A DNA stretch of 64,000 bases from Symbiodinium natans (taxonomy: Eukaryota; Sar; Dinophyceae; Suessiales; Symbiodiniaceae): NCBI GenBank assembly GCA_905221605.1, contig CAJNDS010002203.1, positions 169,246-233,245 on the forward strand, written 5' to 3'. The notes under the pieces are model-generated. The model did no database searches. It had not been told where the DNA came from and saw only the letters and a list, made by a program, of their open reading frames with translations. Shown here in pieces: positions 11,842 through 22,847 of this stretch (within the stretch, counting starts at the first letter, position 1; each line of letters begins with the position of its first letter). Position numbers and translations under genes: made by a program.

Positions 11842-12055
11842 TATCTGCCCCGTTGTTGAGCTTAGGTTTGGGTGGTGGAGGTATAGAGTTTGGGTTTCGT
11901 TGGTAAGTTTGGGGTGACGGCGGTGCAGGGTTTGGGAGGGGGGGGACTGGCTGCTTCACAAAGGGAGGTCGGCTACAAACTCTAGCTGCCTGGTTTCTAC
12001 GATGCTCCATTTGCAGGTTCCAGAAATTCCCGATTCCTTGGAACTCCTTGACCAT
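11837..12055 (-). CDS. Exon-like ORF, Pro-rich C-terminus
   Basis: The frame starts at an ATG directly after GACTGCAG, so it may be a start or a splice acceptor. It encodes MVKEFQGIGNFWNLQ and a basic stretch, then a Pro-rich tail. The stop codon falls in the end of a family-D element (11733-11841). It lies upstream of the TMEM222-like exon on the same strand and could belong to that gene or a separate one. No family is recognised. Confidence 0.4.
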   Translation of the reverse strand: MVKEFQGIGNFWNLQMEHRRNQAARVCSRPPFVKQPVPPLPNPAPPSPQTYQRNPNSIPPPPKPKLNNGADS

Positions 12056-13508
12056 CTGCAGTCTATCGGTAGGGGGTCTTCTGTGTTTGTGGTCCCCCGC
12101 TTATGGTCCCTCTACCAAGTCCACGTGCTTCTTCTGATTAAAGCAAAGGAAAGCCGGTAGGTGACTGACATTCGTACCTAACACCTCCAAACTACCAGCC
12201 CCAGCATAACCCTAAACCCAAACCACGGGTACTATTAGGAGCTCAGACAGATGTTTCCGGCCGGTCGTCCCCTCCACCAACAAAGCCATCCACCCCCTAC
12301 TTTGGCAGTATGGGTGGGGAGGGTTGACAATTGTAATGTGCGGGGGAGGGGAGAGTTGTTTGGGTTTTGCGTGCCCTGGACATTGGACATGGGAAATTTG
12401 CGCTGGAGGGTCTTAGGCTTCTGGCGCTGAGTGGTTGAGGGAAAGGGCTTAAGGTCTACAATCTACAATTATAGGGTTCATTTATATTGACGTGCGCAGC
12501 GCGGGGGACGAGTGATGGTGCCCATGAGAGCTGCCGCCTCACGACTTTCGGCTTAGTTGGGGTTTACGGTTTAGGATGAGCAAGGAGTCGGTCTAGAGAG
12601 ACCCCAAAGCCTAGAGCCGAACATGGCTCCTGGAAAAAAACCACTCGAAACATACACCCACGAAAGTAAGATGGAAGAAATCCTGATCAAACCCCCGCTA
12701 TAGGAGCTTGTAGTTGAAGTTGAAGGTTTGTGTAAGCCCTAAACCCTTTTTGCTTCAGAGCTCCTATGGCTACCCTAAACCCTAAACTCGACAAAGTTGA
12801 GGGCTTAGAGCACATAGCAAAGCAGGAAGACTCCTGTGATACGTCCACAGCGCCAGAGCCGCGCACGTTGACCGTGTCCAGTTCTCCTGCCGAGGGTTTG
12901 GCAGGTGGCGCAAACAAAAGACACCCGATATAAACCCTAAACCCGAAACCTTTTTACGGCTAAGACTGCTGCACTGCCTGCCAGGGACGAAAAACCCCAA
13001 ACCTAAACCCCAAACCCTAAACCCTAAACCCCAAACCCTAACCCCCCTGAAAGACCGTAAATAACCATAACTCGGCAACGGCCCAAAAATCATGCCAACC
13101 AAGCGAGTAATGCGAGAAGTGCATGATGCGACTCCCCTCAGCAATCACATGCTGCGCGGCTGCTTGAGCGGCTTCGGAACTGCGCGCTTGGAACCCTTCA
13201 CCCGCGACGCTACACCGTCAAGTTTGAAACATACAAAGCCTTAGGCATTTACGGGCGGCCTTCTTTCCTTCCCGCTGCCTCTGCCCGGTGCCCAGTCGTT
13301 TACCCAAGCGACCGAAGCAGCGCAAGTTGCACAGAAACCAAGCAACTGTGGGATGTCAAAGAGGAGCGTTTTGAACCCAGAACCAGAGCACGTAACCTCA
13401 AACTCCAAGCGCAGCTTTCCCTCATGCTCAAAAAGCAAAGCCTCCATAAGCACAGGAACCCTTGGACTCAACTGGATGCATGGTTTGCATGCTCAGGAGC
13501 CTCACGCG

Positions 13509-13675
13509 TACTGCACTGAACTTGGAACCCTAGCAAAAACGATAATTTTAGCTGTTTCTCAGTAATTTAAAGCACACAAAAACTAAAAAATGTAATTTTG
13601 GCTGTTTCTTAGTACTTTAAAGTACACAAAAACTCAAAAAAACATATTTCCAAAGCATTTCGAAGTGTATTCCGT
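13509..13675. repeat. Sequence related to the intron of the tandem gene
   Basis: AACTTGGAACCCTAGCAAAAA, then TTTTAGCTGTTTCT, then AACATATTTCCAAAG match the order of motifs in the introns at 19676-19789 and 20774-20888 (CTTGGAACCCTAGCAAAAA, TTAGCTGTTGCTTAAG, AACATTTCCAAG). The middle is internally duplicated here. Confidence 0.65.
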
Positions 13676-14023
13676 TGTTGAGATATTCCGTCGAGCCCCG
13701 TTTCCAGGCCTCCCCGGTCTTGCATGACCTTGGGCGGTCTGCTGGATTTAGGGGTCTCGGTACCCTAAACCCTAAACCCTAAACCCCAAACCCTAAACCC
13801 TAAACCCTAAATTTTAAACCCTAAACCCTAAACCCTAAACTCTAAACCCTAAACCCTAAAGCTCATGTCTTGTCAGGGTTTTCGCGAGATTAGAGGCAGA
13901 GTTCTTGGGCCAGTGTAGGTGGCACAGACCCTCAGCTGAATTGCTCTCGGGCCAGAGTACCCTAACATTACACGGCTCGTATTTCTATGCGGGTCGGTTT
14001 AGGGTTTGGGGTTTAGAGTGTCT

Positions 14024-14124
14024 GACATTAGGGGCACCTTATTGGGGTCCTTATTCCAAGGGGGATCCTTCTATTTGGGGGCATCTATACTAAGGATCCC
14101 CCGTTTTTTTCGTAAGTCCCCATT
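14024..14124. mobile_element. Family F element
   Basis: It contains TTAGGGGCACCTTATTGGGG and GGATCCCCCG then CGTAAGTCCCC. Related copies lie near 32078-32170 (reverse), 48229-48330, 52497-52570 and 62388-62500. Confidence 0.7.
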
Positions 14125-15548
14125 TTTAATGTGCATCCGAGCTGACACCCTTCAGGGAACCTGCCAACTCGATATCCTGAACCTCCAACCAATAAGCAGC
14201 ACCTCAGGAACTGGAGGGCCTTATGGCGCTTCAAGCTGCTTATGACCCCAAGGGGGTCCATGTACCTATATAGTAGATACTCGGGCCTTATCAAGGGCTT
14301 CCTATAGACTAAGCTGTAGGGCCCAAGTATATGCTACATAGGTTTTATTTGGACCCTAACCCTAAACCCTAAACCCTAAACCCTAAACCCTAAACCCTAA
14401 ACCCTAAACCCTAAACCCTAAACCCTAAACCCTTTAGGGTATTGGAGGGTTTCTTTCTAGGGTTCCAAACATCCCCTCAACTGCTCACATCCTGGGCCAT
14501 GCACCTGCGCAGTGGGCCGTGGGGCACCTCGATTACCCACACCATTGCTCTTGGGTCTAAGATTTAAGGTCTAAGGCCTGGGGTTTTGGGGGTTTAGGGT
14601 GTAATGTTTAGGGTTTGTGCCCCCCCCCCCCCCCCAACCTGCTTCCCAGAGCAGACATGTTGCAATCTTCGGCACTCTTGCAACCCCGGCTGCTGGTTCA
14701 TGGACGAAGATGAAGATTCTCACTGTTTGCCGCCGACTTCCAGTTTTAGGAACTGCTATGCTCCCCTTAAAACCTTAATAACAAATAATGTGTTAAATAT
14801 CCTTTTTAGTTTTATATAAACAAACACTAAAATCATTCCCAAGGGGGATATAGACTGAAGTCCTGGCTATTTGGCATCGTAGGCACGAGCGTATGAGAAA
14901 ACAATGCTGGGCTCTGTCATTGCCAGACAAATGTGGGGGGTGATTGCTGCGGCTTAGTGTGAGACTTGCGCAGATCTGCTGCCACCATGCTGCCTACTCA
15001 AGACGAGGAACGATCACACAAGCGTGAGCACGTTCCAACAAGCATAAGGGGCTTCGTCCACACACGGTTGGGAACTCTCGCCTGCCACTCGCACACCAAA
15101 TCAAATGGAGGTGGCAACTGTAGAAGGGTTTAGGGTTTAGGGTTTATAGGGTAGAGAACAGACTCGCAGAACAAAGCCGCTTGACAATTCCGTGCGCTGA
15201 GGTCGTTGCCGATCCGCATGGCTTGCATCCTATTGCTTCTGCAGTCTTGTACAGAGACGGCGGTAAACGCAGCTTTTGCAGTTGCAGTCCTGGTTGCTCT
15301 TGCAAGATCGGGCAAGCTTTCGCCTTATTGTTTTTGTGCCTCCTTAAACCTCCTTGGGTTGAGCATATGAATGTGATTGGATGGTTGTTCGACTTGAGCA
15401 GGGCAGGCAGCAGACTAGCAAAAGCCAAGTCATGCAGGCCCGCATGTGAAAGCTACCTACCTCGTGCTCTTTTGATGTCGATTGATCAACCGACGTAGGC
15501 ATCTACTTCCATGCCACTCTCAAGCCTCAACCCAAACCCACTTCCGTG

Positions 15549-15676
15549 TAGACCAACTCTATCTGTTCGTCTCCGGCTGGGACTGCTAGAGATCGTGCAC
15601 GAAGAGCCCCAGAAGTTCGAAAGCCCAACTCTGTACATCGCAGTTGTGTCCCCAATCTTGCTACCACGGTGGGGCC
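15549..15676 (+). CDS. Exon-like segment of a plus-strand gene
   Basis: After a possible acceptor CCGTGTAG the plus strand is open and reads PTLSVRLRLGLLEIVHEE, then PQKFESPTLYIAVVS and a hydrophobic PILLP. The composition is convincingly protein-like. It is the best of several plus-strand segments between 15.0 and 16.45 kb that may form one gene running toward the amidase. Function unknown. Confidence 0.4.
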
Positions 15677-15905
15677 ATTGCTGATTTTGCTCCTTGTGCT
15701 GCTTGCGGGACTGGGCTAAGGGCTACCGTACTCACCGCCGCAAATCAACATCCGCACACTGTACGGCAGACGGAGACGTCACGGTGCTATAAGCATGCTG
15801 AAGGAGCCTTGCCCCATGGTGTCGGTGCAAGTCTTGTCGCCAGTAGGGCTTAGGGTATAGGGTTTAGGGTTTAGGGTTTACGAGGGATGCGATATAACAG
15901 GAAGC

Positions 15906-16013
15906 AAGGAGGGACGACGATAGAGGTGGAACCCCACGTGGACGAAACAATAGGCTGCAGCGGTGATATGTACATCTTGCAGGCAAAGAGTTCATGCTTT
16001 CAAGTGGTTGGGA
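15906..16013 (+). CDS. Exon-like segment of the same plus-strand gene
   Basis: The open plus-strand frame reads GTTIEVEPHVDETIGCSG and continues DMYILQAKSSCFQVVG. It lies between two telomere-type tracts (15845-15880 and 16014-16060). No family is recognised. Confidence 0.4.
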
Positions 16014-16200
16014 ACCCTAAACCCTAAATCCTAAACCCTAAGCCCTAAACCCTACACCCTGAAGGGGACTTTTCGGGGTCGGGGGGTGAGTTGCTTCTGG
16101 AACGACTGGTCTCGGAGGATTGCGGGGTGCACCAGGGCGCCAGTTGAAAACTTCACCGCGTGTGCTGCATCAGCGTACCAACGCAGTCTGAATGACTAGC

Positions 16201-16337
16201 CTAGGGTTTAGGGTTAGGGGTTAGGGGTTAGGGGTTAGGGTTTAGGGTTTAGGGTTCAGGGTTCAGGGTTCAGGGTTCAGGGTTTAGGGTTTAGGGTTTA
16301 GGGTTTAGGGTATAGGGTATAGGGTATAGGGTTTAGG
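16201..16337 (+). repeat. TTTAGGG/TTCAGGG/GTTAGGG tract
   Basis: The array consists of successive blocks of GGTTAGGG, TTCAGGG, TTTAGGG and TATAGGG units. Confidence 0.9.
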
Positions 16338-16345
16338 GCTGTAAC

Positions 16346-16444
16346 GTCTTGCATTCGGGATCAGCTGAACTCTGGGCCTGACATGCTAAAGCAAGTCAAG
16401 AAGGCCAACCGGGCGGGAACGCCTTCCTCAGACGAGCCTGCATA
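16346..16444 (+). CDS. Exon-like C-terminal segment of the plus-strand gene
   Basis: Just after a long TTTAGGG/TTCAGGG tract the frame reads LNSGPDMLKQVKKANRAG and ends SSDEPA before TAA at about 16442-16444. It would be the last exon of a plus-strand gene, convergent with the amidase-like gene whose stop is at 16680. Confidence 0.4.
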
Positions 16445-16679
16445 AACAAATACGGCACCTACCATCTTAGGGGATAGGATTAGGGGGACCCTTGGGGATA
16501 TAGACCCTCTGAATAAGGCCCCTGTTTAAGAGAGCCAGGAGAGGGTTAAGAAGGGTCCCCTTTTGAAGGGTCCCCCTTATCCTACCTAGGACATCTGCAC
16601 AAAAGATGCCGCACGAGCGATGTTTGGTTCAATCCTTCACACTAAGCTACAAGGCAGCACCCTTCAAGCCGCCGCAACC

Positions 16680-17515
16680 CTAAGTCACAGGACACACCGT
16701 GTCGCAGACACAGCCCTTGGATTCCCACATCTGACTTTCCACTCTATCCGCTGCGAAAAAGCGTCCAGGTGCGATGTGGCCCTTGCCTTCGCCTCTCACA
16801 TGGTCACCAGCAACATCGCGCAGGCATGTGTGGACCAAGCAATGTTCGCCAGCCCAAGCGTCGATAGCTTTCGACAGCAGGTTGAGCAGCTCATACTGCT
16901 CATCTGTGAAATTCCTGCTCTCTCCGTTCCCCTCGAGCATAACTCCAACAGAGCAGCGGTTCAGCCTCTCACCAAACTGCGGATGCCAAGATGCCCCTGC
17001 GAACCAAGCAACCTTCTCCAGCTGGATATATTGCCGTATCTGCCCCGTCTTGCTAATCACGAAGTGGGGGCCTACACCCTCCTCCTCATACCGCAGTCGG
17101 GCACGCCTTTCACTGAAAAGCCCCGTGTGCGAAATGATCAGAAGCTTCGGCGGCTCCACCCTTCCAGGACGCCCGCCATCCTTGTCTTTGCACACATCAC
17201 ACACGTCGAAAAAGCTCGGCTTGACATCCGGGCTGCGAGTGAGACCATCGACAATGCAGGCTAGTAGACCTTCAGGCGTCGTACTTCGCCGGCACTCCCG
17301 ATACTTCTGCTTCATGCCACCTCGGCGCCTGCTGTCTGCGAAACGGCTCTGGTTGCAGTGTAAGCAAAACTTCTCAGACTCTGCCTTGCTGTGCTCCCAG
17401 GAGTGGCAATATGGGCAACTTTCCATACTGTGCGCGAAGAAATCTTGGCAATGCATGGCATGACACGTTCCCAGCGGCCCACGACACTGTTCACCTGGGC
17501 AGGCCGAGAAACTCA
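16680..17515 (-). CDS. AmpD/PGRP-like N-acetylmuramoyl-L-alanine amidase domain (Amidase_2), terminal exon
   Basis: The frame is open for about 278 codons and ends in TAG. The first residues follow an acceptor-like TGCTGTAG, and no ATG begins the frame, so at least one upstream exon is expected. Residues about 6-60 and near 107 hold Cys pairs (CPGEQC, CHAMHC, CPYC, CLHC, CDVC), probably a zinc-binding module. Residues about 125-265 follow the Amidase_2 fold: LLIISHTG with the first zinc His, a GPHFVISKTGQIRQ strand, WFAGASW, CSVGVMLEG, FTDEQYELL, and a final GHIAPGR with the second zinc His. In active AmpD enzymes the EG strand normally reads IELEG and the end APGRKTDPG; here these read VMLEG and APGRFFAAD, so the usual acidic and Lys residues look replaced. 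The family cleaves the bond between MurNAc and L-Ala in peptidoglycan. This copy may be altered or inactive. The gene is convergent with plus-strand exons ending near 16444. Confidence 0.75.
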
Positions 17516-19471
17516 CTACAGCACTTTCGACAGAACATTACAGCGCTGTGCCTTGGAACTCTTGTACAAACAGTTCCCAGAAGCCCCAAGTGGGGGCCGG
17601 TGAACGCGTGCGTTGGAGCTTGGGGTGAGAATTGCGATCACAGCCGAGAGGTAATATGTATCTACTTGGCTATGCAAGCTTTTTCGTGTTTCTCGTGAAG
17701 CTATTTTGCTTTGTGACTTTCGAGCAAAATCGGATTGCCTTCATCTCATTTTGAATCTCCATCTGCCCCACAGTGAAATATGTGTTGAAAGCCCGAATGC
17801 TTATTGACTTGTATCTCCTTCTGCTATTTTGTTCACATATGCTAGAAATCCCGTAAGGGATCCTCTGATGTAAAATTGCGACATCCGTCTGCCCAATAAT
17901 AGTATACACAACAGCTAGACATCCACATAGAACCATCTGCCCAATAGAACTGCTGGTATCTGCCCAACATTCTATTCACAAAGCTAGAAACAGATGGGAA
18001 CAAGTCATTCTGCTCTTTGTCAGAGACACCCATGTGTTACAAAGTTTGCCACTCGAGATCCTAGTACATGAGCCAGAACTGAAAGTGCTGAAAGCCTATC
18101 ATTCGGATTGAAAACCAAAACGTCTTTACAAAGGGGGAATGTTTGGAAACTTTGTGTGTTTCTACACAGCAGAGATATAGATTCAAACCGACCTTGGTAA
18201 AACTCGAAAACATTGCGCGCTCGTTAGCTTGTGCCAAGTCGAGAACATGGTGGCTCATCAGGAATGATGGTCTTGAGACAACCTTGACTTCGAACCCCCT
18301 AAACCCAAAACCCTAAACCCTAAAACCTAAACCCTAAACCCTAAACCCTTTACGGCTCATGGTTTAGCCTTGTTCGGCCTTTCGAGGCGTTGCAGCAGAA
18401 ACCGATCGGGATGTCGGCCCAGCGCGGGCGAAGGGCACGCGGCGCCAGCGCCATGGGCAACTCCTTGGGTTTAGGGTTTAGGGTTTAATTAGGGTTTAGG
18501 GTTTAGGGTTTAGGATACCAATGCCGATGTAGCCAATGCTACAATCCAAATTGGGCAGAGAAGTTAAGGTTTCCAACATGAAGTGGAATTTTACCTTGCA
18601 ACAAGCTTCGCAATAAATGTAGTTTTTGCAACTTCTGAGCCCTCAAACCCTTGGCACCCGCTGCTGGCACCATGGAGCCATATGCAGCAGCATTGATGCC
18701 CGTGCAGCAGCGCAGTGGACACGGTCACTGACATGCACGTCCCTGTTGAACCTGTGCTCCATGTGTGAGAATCACGTGAGGGATTGGCCTCAGACCTTCC
18801 ACAGTTCCCACATTGCGTTGATATACATATATATATATATATGTAAAATTATGTAAACTATGCCTGACTCAACATCAGATTTCTTAGTTCAGCAGGACTA
18901 TAGCAGAGGAGTCCAGCATTTCCGACCGCGGCTATGGGAGTGGACGTTCTGGGCGAGCAGCTCTCTGCCAGGCGCATTCTCCTGCAAGCAATCTACAGAA
19001 TGCCGGAATGCGAACGGATTTGTGCCATAACGGCTTGAGGCCTAAAAATTCAAAATGGACGATTCGTTCCAGCTGCTGCTATGGCTATGGGCGTGACCTT
19101 CGGCAAGGATTCTTTCCACGTAGCGACTTGCAGCAGTATGCTTAGACTAGAGTGTTGAGGGCGCGAGCTGAAACAAACTCTCTGCACACCTGAGTCTGCC
19201 AGCATGGCCACAAAACTGCCAACAATCTGAGCAAAATGCCAGGCAGCCACGCCGCAGTAAGTTGTAGCGACATTGAAAAGAATGGCTGTCTGACCCTATG
19301 GCCTTATGCGAATGGCTGGCGCTTCCTGTTGCACGCCTTCATGGCCAAACGTCTACGAGTCTACGGCGTGCAAGACGACTGTACATCTATGCCCTTGCTA
19401 GCAGCCAGACACGCCAGCAGGTTCCCCCAGCGATTTTAGCTCAGCACGGGGGGAAGCTCTACTGGACACGT

Positions 19472-20002
19472 TCACAACTTCGATAGCTGGTGTGCCCAAA
19501 ACTTGGAGCACTCCATGCACTTGCCGCTGTCAATTTCCCTATTGTAGAGCTGGATGAAAAAGTTCCCCTCGCCCTTGCTCAGGACGCCCACAACGAACTT
19601 CACCACACCCACGGGACCTTGGCGGATGATGTCCACGCCTCCCTTGACGGCACCCGCCTTCGATGCCACTGGTACCTGTACTGATCTTGGAACCCTAGCA
19701 AAAATTACAAATTTTTAGCTGTTGCTTAAGAATGAAAGTACCCAAACAGTTATTAAAAAAACAAAACATTTCCAAGTATCCTGAGGTACCAGCTCCATCT
19801 TTGACTTCAGGGCTTCGGCCTGGTCGAAGGTCTTCTTGCAGCCGGGGCATTCGGGCATGGCACGCTGCTGGTATTTCTTCCCTCGAAGGCACTCGGAATA
19901 AATGCAACGGGCTCGAACTACAAGCTGCAGTGGAGATACATTGGGGAGCGGGCTGCGGATTGCAGACCTTCCTGTGTGAGATTTTGTGTCATGGTGCTCC
20001 AC
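19472..20002 (-). CDS. Small two-exon Cys-motif protein, tandem copy 1
   Basis: The exons are 20002-19790 (ATG start) and 19675-19472 (TGA stop), with a 114-base GT-AG intron 19676-19789. The joined frame is about 137 residues and in phase. It has Cys pairs CIYSEC and CPGCKKTF in exon 1 and CMEC near the C-terminus, which could bind zinc, and a hydrophobic stretch VGVVKFVVGVL. The sense of the frame is supported by the second copy, where both exons, both splice sites and the stop position are kept and most differences are conservative. No known family is recognised. The intron has GGTACC at both boundaries and resembles unlinked sequence near 13.5 kb. Confidence 0.6.
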
Positions 20003-20572
20003 CGCTTCCCGGGGGGGTGCCTGTATCGGTCAGCACCTTTGCGTGTCAAAGACAAGGGGGGGGGGGTGCCTCTGACGTGGTGAGACCGCGCATGGAGAGT
20101 TTCTTGCCCCCCCCCCCCCCGCTTCCGTCCCCATGCGAACGGATTTGTGCTCATAACGGCTTGATTGAGGCCTAAAACGGAAGATTCCAGCCTATGGGCG
20201 TGACCTTAGGCAAGGCCCTTTTCACGTAGCGACTTGCAGCAGTATGCTCTGAGACTAGAGTGTCGAGGGCGCGAGCTGAAACAAACTCTCTGCACACCTG
20301 AGTCTGCCAGCATGGCCACAAAACTGCCATCAATCTAAGCAAAATGCCAGCAGCCAAGCCGCAGCAAGTTGTAGCGACATTGAGAAGAATGGCTGTCTGA
20401 GGCCTTATGCGAATGGCCGGCGCTTCCTGTTGCACGCCTTCATGGCCAAACGTCTACGAGTCTACGGCTTGCAAGACGACTGTACATCTATGCCCTTGCT
20501 AGCAGCCACACGCCAGCAGGGTCCCCCCAGCGATTTTAGCTCAGCACGAGGGGAAGCCTCTACTGGACACGT

Positions 20573-21101
20573 TCACTTCGACAGTTGGTATGCCCAAAAC
20601 TTGGAGCACTCCATGCACTTGCCGCTGTCAATTTCCCTATTGTAGAGCTGGATGAAAAAGTTCCCATCGCCCTTGCTCAGGACGCCCACGAAGAACTTCA
20701 CCACACCCAAGGGACCTTGGCGGATGATGTCCACGGTTCCCTTGACGGCACCCGCCTTCGATGCCACTGGTACCTGTACTGATCTTGGAACCCTAGCAAA
20801 AATTTAAAAAAAAAATGCTGTTGCTTAAGAATGAAAGTGCCCAAACAGTTATTTAAAAAACAAAACATTTCCAAGTATCCTGAGGTACCAGCTCCATCTT
20901 TGACTTCAGGGCTTCGGCCTGGTCGAAGGTCTTCTTGCAGCCGGGGCATTCGGGCATGGCACGCTGCTGGTATTTCTTCCCTCGAAGGCACTCGGAATAA
21001 ATGCAACGGGCTCGACCTACAAGCTGCAGTGGAGATACATTGGGGAGCGGGCTGCGGATTGCAGACCTTCCTGTGTGAGATTTTGTGTCATGGTGCTCCA
21101 C
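20573..21101 (-). CDS. Small two-exon Cys-motif protein, tandem copy 2
   Basis: This copy has exons 21101-20889 and 20773-20573 with a 115-base intron 20774-20888, about 137 codons in all. Compared with copy 1 it has changes such as V to G in exon 1, GGVD to GTVD, QGPVG to QGPLG and GEG to GDG in exon 2, and it ends one codon earlier. The Cys motifs CPGC and CMEC are intact. Such tandem copies in one orientation, with short intergenic spacers, are typical of dinoflagellate genes. The partial third repeat at 21234-21643 would be its 5' flank. Function unknown. Confidence 0.6.
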
Positions 21102-21943
21102 CGCTTCCCGGGGGGGTGCCTGTATCGGTCAGCACCTTTGCGTGTCAAAGACAGGGGGGGGGGGGGGGGTGCCTCTGACATTGTGAGACTGCGCATGGAG
21201 AGTTTCTTTGCCCCCCCTGCTTCCGTCCCCATGCGAACGGATTTGTGCCCATAACGGCTTGATTGAGGCCTAAAATTGAAGATTCCAGCTGCTGCTATGG
21301 GCATGACCTTAGGCAAGGATTCTTTCCACGTAGCGACTTGCAGTAGTATGCTCGGAAACCAGAGTGTTGAGGGCGCGAGCTGAAACAAACTCTCTGCACA
21401 CTTGAGTCTGCCAGCATGGCCACAAAACTGCCATCAATCTAAGCAAAATGCCAGGAGCCAAGCCGCAGTAAGTTGTCTGACCCTATGGCCCTATGCGAAT
21501 GGCAAGAGCTTCCTGTTGCACGCCTTCATGGCCAAACGTCTACGAGTCTACGGCTTGCAAGACGACTGTACATCTACACCCTTGCCAGCCGGGTCCCCTC
21601 CAGCGATTTTAGCTCAGCACGGGGGGAAGCCACTACTGGACACGCCATGATCTACAAAGATGCCCTCCTTGGCACCCCAACAGTTCTCGCTACTCCATCA
21701 CACTTGAACTCCATAAGCACCTGCAATGCATGTCTGAGGCTCGATGCCGTGGGAGCAACCAGCCACAGCTACTCTACACTCCCCTGATGTCATACATACA
21801 GTTCTGTAGATCTCAAGACAGTAATATGTATCGACACTCACTGTTGGTTGGGTATGCATATGCACATACCTTAAACATAACGCCTTATAAGCCAGCCAGA
21901 GAACTGCAGCTAGCTGGGTGCTGGTGCTAGAATTTCGAAATAC

Positions 21944-22059
21944 CTGGCCTCACGAAGTCGCAGGCCGGATGCGCCGGCAAGAATCCATGAGCTCGCTGGA
22001 GAAATGTGGACGTAGTGCTCCTTATCGCCACCGAGGGTCACCTCCTTGAAGGACGCCAC
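21944..22059 (-). CDS. Exon-like segment continuing the 22.36-22.85 kb ORF
   Basis: Between an acceptor TGCAG|GTGGC at 22060 and a donor CCAG|GTATTT at 21943, the minus strand has an open frame beginning VASFKEVTLGGDKEHYVHIS. It joins in phase to the preceding exon if the 296-base intron 22060-22355 is removed. The residue pattern alternates hydrophobic and polar positions as in a beta-sheet domain. No homologue is recognised. Confidence 0.45.
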
Positions 22060-22355
22060 CTGCATTGAACAATATGGCGCCATTGTCTGTGGTATATCAC
22101 CTAGCAACCCGACTAGAGAGTGCGACACGGCATGCGTGGGAAACGACATGTGTGTTTCGGATCGCTCCGGACTTCCACGCGCACACCCACACTTGGGAAG
22201 CAAGGAGGCATGTCAAGGACCTATAGGAAGTTCCAAGGGATGCATTCAAGGCAAGCATCTGGAGATAATGTGGAGCCCTACAAAGCCAGTGAAGGTTTTT
22301 GAGCGCAGCTTTCAAATCCCTACCATGCCGCTTGGTCGAGGATATTGTTAGCAAC

Positions 22356-22847
22356 CTCAAGTGAATACAACTTGCCCGCCTGTCCCGAGACGGAGTCCAG
22401 TGAAAGGTTGAAGGTCCGGGGATGGTGCCTGGCCATCACCATCTTCCCCAGCTTGCTCCGCTGCTGGCTGATGCCGGCCTGTCTCACCGTGAGCTCATTG
22501 AGGTGGGAGGGCCAAGCGTCATCTTCAATCTGGAGCGACACCCTTAGGCTCGTGGCTGTCACAAGGCACCAGCCCTGCAATTCTGGCTGTGACATGTTCC
22601 ATTCCACCACAAGTGGCAAGCTGGCCGCAGAAAACGTCTTCGCAATCGAGAAACTTTGTTTGTCCTGTGCGATCCTATGCCTCGTGGTGGCGGTATGGTG
22701 CAGCAGCTGCGTGAACGTCTGGGCAATGCTCTCCTGGCTTCCGATTGTCGCCTGACCCGCGGAAAAAGCTGGCTTGACGCATATGCGCAGGGACAGCTTT
22801 GGCCTTCTGCCCTTTTGGGACGCGGACAAGAGTTCCTTCATGGTCAA
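22356..22847 (-). CDS. Exon-like ORF downstream of the collagen-like gene
   Basis: An open minus-strand frame begins right after a strong acceptor (CCTATTTTCAG at 22848-22858), which itself lies next to a long telomere-type tract. The encoded segment has a mixed N-terminal half and a beta-rich middle (PLVVEWNMSQPELQGWCLV). If splicing occurs at GAG|GTTGC (22356/22355), the frame continues in phase into the exon at 21944-22059, giving SLE followed by VASFKEV. Both intron boundaries share a near-identical AGGT(T/G)GC, which resembles a small target-site duplication. No family is recognised. Strand and position suggest it is a late exon of the GBP-like/collagen-like unit; a separate gene is possible. 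Confidence 0.5.

Larger units (their letters stand above)
19011..21643. repeat. 1.1-kb direct tandem repeat, about 2.4 copies
   Basis: The motif CGAACGGATTTGTGC recurs at 19011, 20136 and 21234, and everything after it is closely similar, giving units of about 1125 and 1098 bases and a third partial unit ending near 21643. Units differ by scattered substitutions, short indels and different lengths of a poly-G run (about 20056 and 21154) and a poly-C run (about 20107 and 21211). Each full unit holds one copy of the two-exon minus-strand gene. The partial third unit supplies only the sequence upstream of the gene on the minus strand. Confidence 0.9.

Noticed and set aside
12782-13565. Exon-like frames on both strands
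   Set aside because: Both strands are open and read like protein in parts (for example SSEAAQAAAQHVIAEG on minus and RGCLSGFGTARLEPF on plus), so no strand could be chosen.
16620-17463. Plus-strand ORFs of 214 and 229 codons over the amidase
   Set aside because: The minus-strand frame carries the amidase motifs, so these are shadows.
19011-21643. CRISPR-like or satellite array
   Set aside because: The repeat unit is about 1.1 kb and contains a two-exon gene; no short direct repeats with unique spacers exist here or elsewhere in the window.
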